A stretch of DNA of 64,000 bases from positions 8,184,001 through 8,248,000 of the forward strand of contig OZ234504.1 in NCBI GenBank assembly GCA_965153455.1, read 5' to 3'. The first letter of the stretch is position 1; every line of letters starts with the position of its first letter. The notes under the pieces were generated by a model. It worked only from the letters and a program-made list of their open reading frames with translations, searched no databases and was not told the DNA's origin. The stretch is from Sphagnum compactum. Taxonomy: Eukaryota > Bryophyta > Sphagnopsida > Sphagnales. This document shows, piece after piece, positions 13,401-25,300 of the stretch. The translations under genes were made by a program, and so were the position numbers.

Positions 13401-16400
13401 CCCAATTTTTTTTCCTCGAGCAAAATGGCGAATATTCATCACATTAAAAACATTGAGTGAAACCCATTATTTCAATTAAACCCAATTCTGAGAAAATTAG
13501 GTTTTTTGTTAGGTTTCTTGTTGTGAGGTTTGGAATATTTATTAGGAAGTTTGATTAGGAAAAATTAGATGAAACTTGAAACGACTATTTTAAATTAAAA
13601 ACCCAAATTCATGCTAATTACTTTACTTATTACTTCCTTAAACTTTCATACTTTCAATTATTTAGGGAGGGTGGGACACAGAGAAAAAGGATTTAAAGCA
13701 CACTCTCTTCTTCTTCTTTCTTCTCCTTCTTTTATAAAGAAAATTAAAATTAAATTATTATTTTTAATAATAAAAAACAAAAGTAAAATATTAATGAAAT
13801 TTTTTAGTTGGGTGGTGGTGGTGGGGTTTTCTCTTTTGATTAAGGTTTTTCTTTTTTTTGGGTGGGTGGATTTCTCCATGAATGATTTTTGTTTTAATTT
13901 TAAATTAAGGAAAAAATAATAATTAAAAAAATTAAATTAAGAAAAAAATATACATACATACATACGTATATAAATAAATAAATAAATAAATAAAGATATA
14001 TATATATATATATATATATATAAGTGCTGTGTCCTCTCTGTGAGGACATCCATGTGTTGTTGTTGATGGCAGGCACAAGAATCCACACATATCTATATGT
14101 CTCTCTCTCTGTGCTTATTTCTCAACTTGAATTGCTTAGTTTAACTTAGGTTAGCCTTTTTTTTTCCTGGCTAAATTTAGGAAATTCGTGACAAAATAAA
14201 ATTTCAAAATTTGGCTAAAAAAAGTATGTATTTTTATTTTGTTAGTTGCCAAAATTTTACTGGCTATTTTTTAAAAAAAATTAAAGGGCTGGGGGCCGGG
14301 GGGGGAAGAGAATATCACCAAATTTCTCTACTTTGTTCTAGCATGTAGATGAAAAATACAAATGAATCTTAAATTTAAAAAAAAATAATTCATATCATGT
14401 TTATAACCAAATTTGGCTAAACTTTATTTTGGATGATTGCTAGTTCAGCTACATCACAAATATGAAAAAAAAAAAAAAAAAAAAAAAAAAACCCTAAAAC
14501 CAATGTAGAACAATCAAAAACCATCATTGTACCTTACATCAAAGTCTACATGTATATTATGATAAAAGGTGTGTGTGTGTGTTTGTTGTGGGTGGGTTTA
14601 TGGATTTTTTTATGTAGCCTAAGTGGTGGTGAGGAGGTGGGGGGGGAGGGGGGTATCTCCCATCCTCCGTAGGAAGATGTAGAAAAATCATGCTCATCCC
14701 TAAGAAGATTTAGCCAAATCCGACGATAAAACCCGGTATGAAGTACAAATTCTAAATCAATTTTTTTTAATACCTATTTATTTATTTATTATGACCTCAA
14801 ACTGAAAATCAAATATAAAAAATCTGTCAATATTTTTACTTATTTAAAAATCTCACCTATGGTACTAAAAACCACTCCAAAAAAAATAAATTATGTCATT
14901 TTCAAAAAAAAAAATTCATTTAACAATTTCACATTTCTTTTTAAATGCAAAATTTTGTTGATTTTGTGTTTTTTTTCTAAAAGGCCGATTATAAGCACCC
15001 AAAACCATAATCATTGTACCCTAAATCAATCAAGGTTTACATTGACCTACTCCTCCTCCGACTCTCACCGCTTTCCATATGTTAAAAAATAATACATAAC
15101 ATATAGTAAGGATCGTAAGTACGTGATTGTTATTGTTATGGTGCGCACCACGTGAAACTTGTTGTATAACAATATGTTAGGGTTTAGGGTTTAAGGTAAC
15201 CCTAACCAATGTTGGGTGGTTCTTTGGACTCTGTAACTGGCAAGAGTAGGTTGGTTATGGGAAAAAGTCGAACCGTGTGAGCGACGAGACTTTTTGTGAT
15301 GACACCACATCACTGAAACCCCCGATGAACCGATTATGATTTATGTTATACCTAGTCGACCATTTTCGAGTTTTTGAAAAATTTCAAAATCAAAGAAACC
15401 TCCTTTGGGGCGGGGAGGGGGAGAGGGGTGGGTTATTTTTCAAAGTTTCATAATAAAATAGCCGTTGATTGATTGATTTATTTTCGGGGTTTTTTTTTTG
15501 AAAATTTAATTCAAAAAACCAGCGGGCTGGCTGGCTTGCTGAAAGAAAGAAATGGCCCCAAAAGAAAAAAATTAAAAAAAAATAAAAATCTGACATTTTT
15601 TGAAGGTAGGTTTTTTGACCCGTTCTTTGGTGATTTTTCTAAAGAAAAGGAACTGGCAGTTTAGGGTACGGTGTTTGACCCATTCTTTGATTATTTATTT
15701 ATTTGTTTATTTATTTATTGAGAAGTTAAGGGAACTTGATGAGAACACCATGGAAACCTTTAGGGAACTTGGTGGGAACACCAAAATCCAATTTTATTTA
15801 TTTGTTTAGTTATTCAAAACCCACTTCCAAATCAAGTTTAGAATTTTTCCCATTCACTGGAACAAAAATAAAATAAAATATAAAATCATATATATATAGT
15901 ATCTTGGTACCTTGAACACATGTCTGTCTAATAATTAATTAATAATTTCAAAATTCTCATTTTGACAAATATAATATTCTTGTGAAATTTTATTTTATTT
16001 TTTTTCAATTTTTCTATTGCCATTTGAATTTTTTTGGGGTTGAAAATTTCAACATTTCTGAAAATAATATTAATTTGTGTCAATGCTACCACGGAGGTAG
16101 TAGGGTGTATTCAATTCTTTAAGAGAAAAATAAGAATAATCACCTTAACCTCTGTGAAGTGATAATTAAGTAGAATTCTCCACCAACAAACAAACACATT
16201 GTTATTTTTTAAAAAATCTACTCCAAATGTTGATATTCGTTGATATTAAAAGTACTAAAGTAAGGTGAATATTATTAATAATATTTATTATTTTTAAATG
16301 TTTTAAATATATATATATACCACAAGGGTGATGTAAGTCAGGAGTATTTGTTTGTCTGACTTTTTTTTTTCCCCCAATTTTTTGATGTAGTCAAACTGGC

Positions 16401-16949
16401 AATTATTCAGAAGAAGATTGAGCCAAGCTTGGAGATAGACTAGATGTGAAAGTAGGAAACAATAAAATAAAATCTATATTTTAATCTTCAAGCCCCTTCA
16501 AGCCTAGTTCTATTGGATTTGTGTTTTGGATGTCAATTGATTGAGCTTGGGTTTCAAGTCACCTTGTCTTTCTTCTTTGTTTTCAAAGGCCAAACATCTC
16601 TCTCTTCTTCTTCTTGTTTTTCCCTTGCTTTTGAGGTCATCACATTAATCTCCTTAATAAAAAAAAATGATGAAATTGGAATGATATTAAAAAAAATGAA
16701 CATAGCCTTTACACAAAGATAACACACACAAATTGAGAAATGGTCTACAAAATTGGTAGTTAATTGTACAACATCTTATTTTATTTGCAAGTTAGTTAAT
16801 TTATTTTATTTTTTCATCTTAAATTTAGTTTGTAGTTGTAAAACTTCCAAAATTGGATCGAATGGCGAAATAGTGTTGATTGATCATGCAATGCTTTTTG
16901 CTTCATGATTCACTAAGTGTTATACTTCGTCCCATGTTTCACTAAGTGT
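10446..16949. other. AT-rich intergenic DNA with many microsatellites
   Basis: No exon-like sequence was found. Landmarks are a GA tract (about 10623-10667), an AT run (11490-11510), telomere-like TTTAGGG blocks (12711-12728 and 15177-15194), an AT run (13995-14022), a long A run (about 14465-14491), and several C or G runs near 10968, 12000 and 14640. Open frames in these parts are low-complexity shadows. Confidence 0.5.
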
Positions 16950-17440
16950 TATGTCATATGTCACAAATTTGCCCCTCAGGACAAAGGCAAAGAGACAGCA
17001 AAGGAGTGGCAGAGCAGATCTGCAAGGACCTGAATGGAGAGAGAATCAGGACCTGAATTTTGTTTTTATTTGGCTCATTTGGGACCTCCCCAGAGGAGAA
17101 GAGAAAGGAAAGGAAGGTCTCACAATCAAAAAAACCAGGTCCTGAAGAATTGTTGGATCATGGGACCTCCTTCCTTCCAGGTGGAGGTCCCCATACCAGG
17201 TCCTGTGATCAACATATCAGGTCCTGATTATTAGATCATGGGACTTAAGGGACCTTCCCGATCCTACAGGAGGTCCCACAGGAGGTCCCATGATCTGACA
17301 TATCAGGTTTTGAGGGTTTTGGACCATCACAAGTCTTGACTTGACCTCTTTTGGGTATGGAGACTTTCCCAGGTGGACAAAAACCAGGTCCTGATTCTCA
17401 CCACCATGGCATCTGGGTTGAGACTTGAGACCCATACAAT
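16950..17440. repeat. GGACCTG/AGGTCC minisatellite, first block
   Basis: Irregularly spaced GGACCT, AGGTCCTG and GGGACCTCC motifs are densely clustered, including a near-perfect direct repeat of CAGGAGGTCCCA (about 17265-17291). It is the first part of a wider family of GACCTG repeats that continues at 19.3-21.6 kb. Confidence 0.65.
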
Positions 17441-17669
17441 AAATAATATAGCACTAAATGTAAAAGGATATTTCTTATGATTTTCAAAATTTTGAAATGG
17501 TAGCGAAATAAAATTCCGGGGAAAAATAAAAATCCAAAAATAAATAAATAAATAAATAAATACCCAACTTTTGGAAAGGGTAGGTTCAGAGTACATTAAA
17601 AATAATTATGTTATTAATTATGCACCAAAGAATTGTGTTGGTTGTAATTTACATCTTGATTTTGTTGGT

Positions 17670-17714
17670 GCTTAGGGTAAACCTATCAAAACCCTAGATA
17701 GGTTTACCCTAAGC
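17670..17714. repeat. Perfect 18-bp inverted repeat with 9-nt loop
   Basis: The left arm GCTTAGGGTAAACCTATC (17670-17687) is exactly complementary to the right arm GATAGGTTTACCCTAAGC (17697-17714). The loop is 9 nt. The arms contain telomere-like TTAGGG/CCCTAA. It could be a transposon relic, a small-RNA foldback or a recombination product. Confidence 0.85.
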
Positions 17715-19324
17715 CCCCTCTTGATGTGGTGAAGAATAATTCGTTTTGGGTATGTTTAATAACCTTTTGACATTTTGATATTAAAATGTGAAAATCTACC
17801 ATAGAATTCAACAAAAGTGTCTAAAATATTTGGCATCAACAACACACAAATGCAAAGCACTTTTTCAAAGAACAAATAGCTTCCAAATTCCAATTCAGTT
17901 AATTTTGAAACTTTCGATGATTCTAAGCTTAAGTTGATAACACATCCATTAAGCCTTCAATTGAATGTAGAATATCACCATAACCTACTTTGCCATGTAG
18001 ATCCACATACCTAATTGAACAAGTCAAAGTTTGGTTCAAATTTTGTGTGGCAAATTTCTAGATGCGTATCACAATGTATTGAAAGAAAGCTTTAGGTATA
18101 TTTGTAACATGGGTTGAAGCTTCTTGTTCTAACTCTATTTCATGTAAACATTTGCATAAACTTTCAATTTGATGTAGTCTTTGAAATTTCTATTTTGGTG
18201 TATAAAATGTATTCAAATGCAATTTGTGGTCAAGAAAAAAGAATGAATTGCATAATCCATAATTGTTAAACCCCTCAACATAGAAGATTGCCAAAAAAAA
18301 AAAGAAAAGAAAAAAAAGGCAAGGTCATGAATGGTGTAGAGTGTTTTTTTTCCAAATTTTTGGGTTTTTTCTTTTGACCAAAAAAATCGAGAAATTATGG
18401 GGATTTTTTTTTCTAACTTGTAAGAAATTCAACTAATTTTGCTAAATGTTTTGGAAAAAATCACCAGTTTTTTTAACAATCCAAATTTATTTTTCTATAT
18501 ATAAACTTGATGTAGATACAATAGTCGTTAACTAATAGGTGGATCAAGCTACAAAAGAGAAATACACATTATGTTGTAATATATAAGAACAATTCAACAA
18601 ATGTTTGTTGAATTAATTAATTATCAATTTTGAAGATTTCATGTCAAAAATAAAATATTCCAAATATTCTCTATTGTCCTGCACAAATTTTTGTTCTTTG
18701 AAGAAATATTTTTGGGGTAAATTTTCAACATTTCTACAAATATTAATATAATTAGGGTCAAGGCTGGCTAGGTACTATGGTATTGCAAGACCAAAAGCTT
18801 ATAACATAACATTTGCCAAATAAGAAAAACTCTTCTAAATCTTCAAGTGCATATGAACAAAATGTATAATAGACTTTGAAGTAAAAGCTCATAAAAGATC
18901 TTTCGATCAATTTGGTAACCATTAAATTGGTGTGAAAGATGTAGGAAGAGTTTTTTTATTTTAATGGAATCCTTTGGTCTATAATAAATAAAATGTGAAA
19001 AATAGTTTTTCTCTAAAACACCATCATACTAAGGGGAAGTAAGTAAGAATGGTTGGATAAGGTTTTGTCTTACCTATGTAATAAGGTATGGTTTTTTTAG
19101 GTTTTGGATCAACATTTCTTTAACCCTAGTTAAACAAGATGGGTCCTATCAATAGCACAAATAAACGAACCTCCTATCAATATTGTGCTATTGAAAAATT
19201 GGAAAATCTCCCCCCAAATATTAGCAAAATTAGTTGAATTTGCACTAGAAAAACAACAAAAATAATCCTAATGTTTTGTTGAAAATATTCTTTATCCCAA
19301 GTTAAACAAGATGGGTGCTACCCT
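17715..19324. other. AT-rich intergenic DNA
   Basis: I see no coding, RNA or terminal-repeat signal here, only AT-rich DNA with occasional A/G and T tracts. Confidence 0.5.
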
Positions 19325-20030
19325 AAACTTTAAAATATGGCATAAAAAGAGAAGTATTTGGGGAGCTGTATTTTGAGACCTGGAAAAAAAAGCTTGCAAA
19401 TATGACATCAAAGAGAAATATTTGGGGACTTTTATTTTGAGACCTGGAAGAAAGCTTTAAAATATGGCATAAAAAGAGAAGTATTTGGGGAGCTGTATTT
19501 TGAGACCTGGAAAAAAAAACTTGGAAATATGACATCAAAGAGAAATATTTGGGGGACCTTTATTCTGAGACCTGGAAAAAAGCTTTTTAAAAATATGGCA
19601 TAAAAAAAGAAATATTTGGGGAGCTGTATTTTGAGACCTGGAAAAAAAGGTTTGGAAGTATGGCATTAAAGAGAAATATTTGTGGGACCTGTATTTTGAG
19701 ACCTGGAGAAAAAGCTTGGAAATATGACATCAAAGAGAAATGTTTTGGGGACCTGTATTTTGAGATCTGGAAAGAGAAAAGGAGAAATCTTTTGGAGACT
19801 TGTATTTTGAGACCTGGAAGAAAGAAAGATTAGGAATATTAAAGAGAAATATTTGGGGGCCATGTATTTTGAGACCTCGAATACGAAAAAGCCTTAGAAA
19901 TATAGTGTAAAAAATAGAGAAATGTTTTGGGGACTTGAGTTTTGAGACCTGGAAAGAAAGCTTAGAAGAAGTATGGTAAGATGAGAAATATTTGGGGATG
20001 TGTATTTTTGAGACCTGAGGAAAAAAAAAA
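19325..20030. repeat. Minisatellite of TTTGGGGA..TGTATTTTGAGACCTGG units
   Basis: About a dozen units of roughly 55-65 bp share AAATATTTGGGGACCTGTAT and TTTTGAGACCTGGAAAAAA with variable A-rich spacers and ATATGGCATAAAAAGAGAA-type inserts. Two alternating unit types (GGCATAAAAAG and GACATCAAAG) give a higher-order period of about 125 bp at the start (near 19330 and 19454). Confidence 0.8.
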
Positions 20031-20199
20031 AAAAAAGGAATATTTCTACAAACAAAAAGGGAAGAAAAGAGGGAAAATGTTTCTAAATTTTGGGAAAGAA
20101 TTCAACAATTTTTTAATATTTTAAAAATCGAAAAAATGGGGGGGGAAAAAAAAGAACTCCATCAATGCAATTTGTTCACAAAAAAGGAGAAATGGATAA

Positions 20200-21565
20200 A
20201 ATTTGAATTTGGGGACTTGAGAGATTAAGATAGGAAATTGAGACCTGAATTTTGAGACCTGAAAAGAGGCAGGTATAGGGGGTATTGTGTTAAATTGGAC
20301 TCATCAAAACAAAACAGAGAAGAAGAGGAAAAAGAAAATTCAAGATGGGACCTGATTTTGGAACTTGATTGGAAGTTTGAGGACTTGGAATTGGGACGTG
20401 ACTTTCCAAAACTTGAAATGGAACTGGACGTTTTAATGATATTAAATTCAGTGTTCTGAAATTGGGACCTGAATTTAGGGACCTGGGTGGATGCGCTGTT
20501 GTCGTCTCTCTTCCAACAGAGAGACAGACACGGGACAACAGGATCCGAAATTGGGATCTAAAATTGGAACCTGAAATTTGAGACCTGAATTGTGATGATC
20601 TGGATTTTAGCACCTGGATTGTGAGAACCTGGATTGTGCGATCTGTCTTTTGAGACCTGAATTTGGGTACCTTGCGTGGATGTGCTCAAACATGATTTGA
20701 AATTAGCACCTGCGTTTTGGGATCTGAATTTTGGACATGGTAGATGCTCTGATCTGAAATTGGCACCTGAATTCGAGCACCTGAGTGGACTGCACCGAAA
20801 CACATGAACTGAGATTGAGACTTGAATTTGGGGATCCGAGTGGGTTTGCCGCTGGAACACAATCTGAAATTTGGAACCTGCAATTGAGACCTCAATTTGG
20901 GTGGGGGTTTCTGGGTGGGATGCATTTTGTACCTAAACAGAAAACATGATGTGAAAATGACACCTGAAATCTGGGATCTGAAATTGAGGCAAAATTTGTG
21001 GGACCTGAGTTTAAGACCTTACATTCTGGGATCTGAGTTTGTGACCTACATTTGGGGACCTGAATTTTGGGATCTGAAAGTGTGGCCTACACTTTGGGGA
21101 CTTGAGTTTTGGGATTTGAAAGTATGACCTACACTTTGGGGACTTGAGTTGTTTTGGGATCTGAAAAGTGTGGCACTACACTCACTTTGGGGACTTGAGT
21201 TTTGGGATCTGAAAGTGTGACCTACACTTTGGAGACTTGAGTTGTGGGATCTGAAATTGAGAGCTGATTGGGATCTGGGTTTGAGACCTACAATTTGGGA
21301 CTTGATTTCTGGGATCTGAAATTGCGATATGAGTTTGAGACCTACAATTTGGGACTTGATTTCTGGGATCTGAAATTGGGATATGAGTTTGAGACCTACA
21401 ATTTGGGACTTGATTTCTGGGATCTGAAATTGGGATATGAGTTTGAGACCTACAATTTGGGACTTGATTTCTGGGATCTGAAATTGGGATATGAGTTTGA
21501 GACTTACATTTTTTAACCTGAAATTGAGACCTCAATTTTGGGATCTGAAATTTTGGGACGTGAAT
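20200..21565. repeat. GACCTGAA/GGGATCTGAA minisatellite with a 4 x 54-bp array
   Basis: Degenerate short units (GGGACCTGAATTTTGG, GGGATCTGAAATTGAGA and similar) run for about 1.35 kb. Inside, four near-identical 54-bp units start at about 21281, 21335, 21389 and 21443 and break off after 21497. Because 54 is a multiple of 3, both strands show long repetitive open frames (21182-21646 and 21268-21516). I regard these as by-products of the repeat. The array stops about 770 bp before the ABCG start codon. Confidence 0.85.
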
Positions 21566-21679
21566 TTTGGGACCCGGCTGGCGGCGTCGTCCTCTCCGGG
21601 GAGACAGAAGACAGAGAGAGACAGGAAAGACGACGACGAACAACAAGACGAAGCAGAGATGGTGTCAGACACAAGAGAC

Positions 21680-22334
21680 TGTGCCTCTCGCTCTCTCTCT
21701 CTCTCTCTCTCTCAGAGACCACACTCTTGCTGCTCCCATTGCCTCTCTCTTCTCTCGCTTGCGCTCTTGCTCCTCGTGTGTGTCTTCTTTTTTCTTCCTC
21801 CTTGCTTTGTTTTTTTTCTTCTTCTTGTTTTTCCCCCAAATCGCAGCAGGGCAGAGAGACTCTCACTGGAGCTCCTGTTGCGTCAATCTCTCTTTGCAGC
21901 TGCAGAACTTGTGCTTTTCCAGCTCTCGGTAGTGGAGAGTCATAGATATAGCTAAGCCAGCATTGGTTGCAGAGAAACTCTGGGAGTAGTTGTCGGGTAC
22001 AAGACTCTCTGAGAGAGATACAGAGAGAGAGAGAGGGACAGACAGACACAGAGAGGGAGTTGTGTAGGAGCAGCAGCGGCAGCAGCAGATCGGTCTTCTT
22101 CTTCTAAGCGCTTTGTGCTTTCCGATTCCCGCAACCATGATCCTCCGTTACTTGCGCCGGGCATCGGATGAACTTGCGGAGAAGGACTAATAGTCACAGA
22201 CAGAGAGGAAGAGAGGTGTTCTTGAGCTCGCGTTCTTTCCGCATTGGGAGTTTTGTTGTTTGTGTTTTTTGGGGTGTTTGGATGAGAGAGAGAGCGAGAG
22301 AGAGAGAGAGTTGGGTAGCTAGCTAGCGGTAGCT
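21680..22334 (+). promoter_or_regulatory. Probable promoter and 5' leader of the ABCG gene
   Basis: This stretch between the minisatellite and the ABCG start codon is rich in CT (about 21690-21715) and GA (about 22020-22050 and 22285-22312) microsatellites. Such pyrimidine/purine tracts are common around plant transcription starts. No convincing TATA box was picked out. Two short upstream ORFs lie in it (22137-22190 and 22282-22326). The transcription start cannot be placed from sequence alone. Confidence 0.4.
22137..22190 (+). CDS. Upstream ORF (17 codons) before the ABCG start
   Basis: An ATG in a good context (A at -3) opens a 17-codon frame ending TAA, 145 bp before the main start codon. 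A second 14-codon uORF at 22282-22326 ends TAG 8 bp before the main ATG. If the transcript starts upstream of 22137, these could lower or condition translation of the transporter. Conservation was not tested. Confidence 0.3.
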   Translation: MILRYLRRASDELAEKD

Positions 22335-25300
22335 ATGGGTTCTTCTTCTTCTCCAGTAGCCGCAACAGCAGTAGCTGAGAAGAGCATGGACTTATGGGCA
22401 GAAAGGAAAGCGACCGCGACGACTACGTTGGGGTTGGGATCATCATCAGCATCGGAGCATCAGCATCATGTATTGGGCAACAGCAGCAGCGGCAGCAGAA
22501 GGAGCTACATGACCGGTGGCGGTGGAGCTGCTGCTTTTGCAGCAGCAGCAGCTCACCAGTCCAGAAGGCATGGCGGGGGGGGGGATGCGGAGGAGGAGAA
22601 GGAGATGGACGACGAGGAGGCACTCAAGTGGGCGGCGCTGGAGAAGCTGCCCACCTACGATCGACTGAGAACCAGCATCCTGCAGAAATTCCTGGGCAGC
22701 AAAATCGTCCACCAGGAAGTGGATGTCAGGCACATGGGCTTCGCGGAACGCCAGAGGATCATCGACAACCTTCTCAAAGTCGCCGATGAAGACAACGAGA
22801 GATTTCTCTTGAAGCTCCGTCACAGAATTGACAGGTGCAACAAAACCCCAAAATAAATCTCTCTGTCTCTCTCTGTCTCTCTCTGTCTCTCTCTCAGGTG
22901 TTGCCGCAGAAGAGCTTGGGTTTGCTTGCTTGCCTGCTGCAGCAGCAACACCCAAGAAGAACACCATGACCATTATGACAATGATGATGAAGCTCTGTGC
23001 ACTGGGGTTTTGTGGGATTTGTTGGTTGGGTTTCTTTGCTTTGTATGCAGAGTTGGGATACATTTGCCAACTCTGGAAGTGAGGTATGAGAATCTGACAA
23101 TTGATGCAAACTGCTTTGTCGGAGATCGAGCACTCCCAACACTCAAGAATGCAACTCTCAATTTTGTTGAGGTAAAGGAAAACAAAAGAAAAACTCCCCA
23201 AACCCCCCACTGAAACAAATAAAATAAAATGAAATAAATTTCTGCAAACAATTCTCCATATCCCCTTCTTCTTTGTTGTTGTTCTTCTTCTCTTGCCATT
23301 CATTTCTCTTCAATCCCAGCTTCACTTGCCATTCATTCTCTCATGGACACACCAGTTTGTTTCTTTCTTGAAAGAGGGGGAAGCAGGAGAGGAAGAAGAG
23401 CTTCTCTCATTTTGGCCCCTTTTGTGTCTTGCTTGCTGCTGCTGGCTTTTTGTCTTTTCAGGCCATTCTGGATACAGTGGGTTTATCAACCACCAAGAAG
23501 ACAGTGTTAAACATTCTCGACAATGTCAGTGGCATTCTTGAGCCTGCAAGGTGTGTAAATAAATAAATCTATCACATCACTACTGAACAACTGGGGTCCC
23601 GTTGTTGTTGTCATCTCTCCAGCTCTGCCTTCTGTTTTGCCATTTCCCTGAAGGTGGGCATAGGTAGCTGCTGCTGTTGCAGTTACCATCTTGTTGTTCC
23701 CGACTACAAAATTCCCAACTCTTTTTTTTCCCCCTCCTACAAAATTTTAGCTCAATTTGGGAGCCTTCTGTTTTTGCTATTTTCCCTGAAGGGGTGGTAT
23801 TTAACTGCAGCACTACTTCTTCCCATCTAGTTTCTGACAAAATCCATCCAACTTCTTTTCTTTTTTTTTTTCCCCTCCCCCTCTCTCTTGCAAAAGTTAG
23901 CTCAAATTGGAGCTTCGGGTGGGGATCTAATTGGAGCAGTTGAAGTTTTTGCAAGTGCTCTCTCTTAGTACTGTGTGACCAGAAGATCACAACAAGAAAG
24001 CTGCATTTGTTTTTACTCCAGTTTCTCCATGGCATTGATTTTTATCACAATGATGAGGAACTAGTCTTAACCCTAATAACAAAAAAAACCCACTGAAAGT
24101 TCATTCATTGTTGATGGATTTCTTTTTTGTCTATCTATGCACTGATTTTGTTGAATCTTGAACTTACTGCAACAGAATGACACTGCTTTTGGGTCCACCA
24201 AGCTCTGGGAAAACAAGCTTGTTACTTGCGCTGGCTGGAAAGCTTGATAAAGACTTGAAGGTAAAAAATTACATACATTCACTCCTCTGGGTTTTATTTT
24301 ATTCTTAATTTTTTTTTTAAATTCTAAATTTATAACAGAAGTTTATTTCCTCTCTTTTTTAGGGTTTTTATTTTGAACATTACATTTTTACATAGATGTG
24401 GTGTCTCTGTCGAGGAGGAGGTTAGCCTGTGATGGGAGCAAAGTGAGCTTTTTTGTCTAAAGTGGGGATGATTGATTTTGCCAATCATAGGTGAAGGGAA
24501 AGGTAACATACAATGGGCACATGCTGAACGAATTTGTGCCACAAAAGACATCTGCATATATCAGCCAACATGATTTACATGTCGGTGAAATGACAGTCCG
24601 TGAAACCCTTGATTTCTCTGCAAGATGCCAGGGAGTTGGCACCCGATATGGTAATAAGCTTTTAAGATTTCTTGGGTGTAATTTTGTTGCTGGTGCAAAA
24701 TTGATATATATATCCCAGCCCAGATATATATGACACATATATATGTTTCCCATCCCACCAGAGATGCTTCTGGAGCTTGCTAAACGAGAGAAACAAGCTG
24801 GAATCTTCCCAGAAAAAGATGTCGATGTTTACATGAAGGTTAGTACCTGTATCTATTCAGCTGGCTGCTGGATTCTATGTATCCTTGTCATAGATTTTCT
24901 ATTTACCTTCAACAGAAACACAACTCTATTTTTTTTCCTTCATCTCTCTCTATTGGGTCTCCAATTTGTTGTTTCCTGCCCTCTCTTGTTCTTCTTCCCC
25001 AATATGTTGGTGGATCCCTAAATCTCCATGACCTTACATTGGTCAAAAGGTTGGATTTTGCTGCAGGCAACAGCTGTGGAAGGTATGCAGAGCAGTATCT
25101 CCACCGATTACATAATGAAGGTCCTAAAACCCATCACAGTAATCACCACCCAAATTGTCTGAATAAATGACTTGATTTTGGGTTCTGTTTTTTTGTTATT
25201 ATGTATATATATATATATATATAATTTTTAAAATATAAAATGGAAGAAGATACTTGTGTGAAATTATCCCTTTTAAATTCAGAACTCTTAGCAGCAATGA

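Noticed and set aside
21182-21646. A 154-codon repetitive frame on the minus strand and its plus-strand counterpart
   Set aside because: They follow from a 54-bp tandem unit whose length is a multiple of three.
22446-23303. A 285-codon open frame on the minus strand
   Set aside because: It is antisense to exons 1 and 2 of the ABCG gene and the intron between them. It has no family resemblance and is explained by the codon composition of the real gene and microsatellites.
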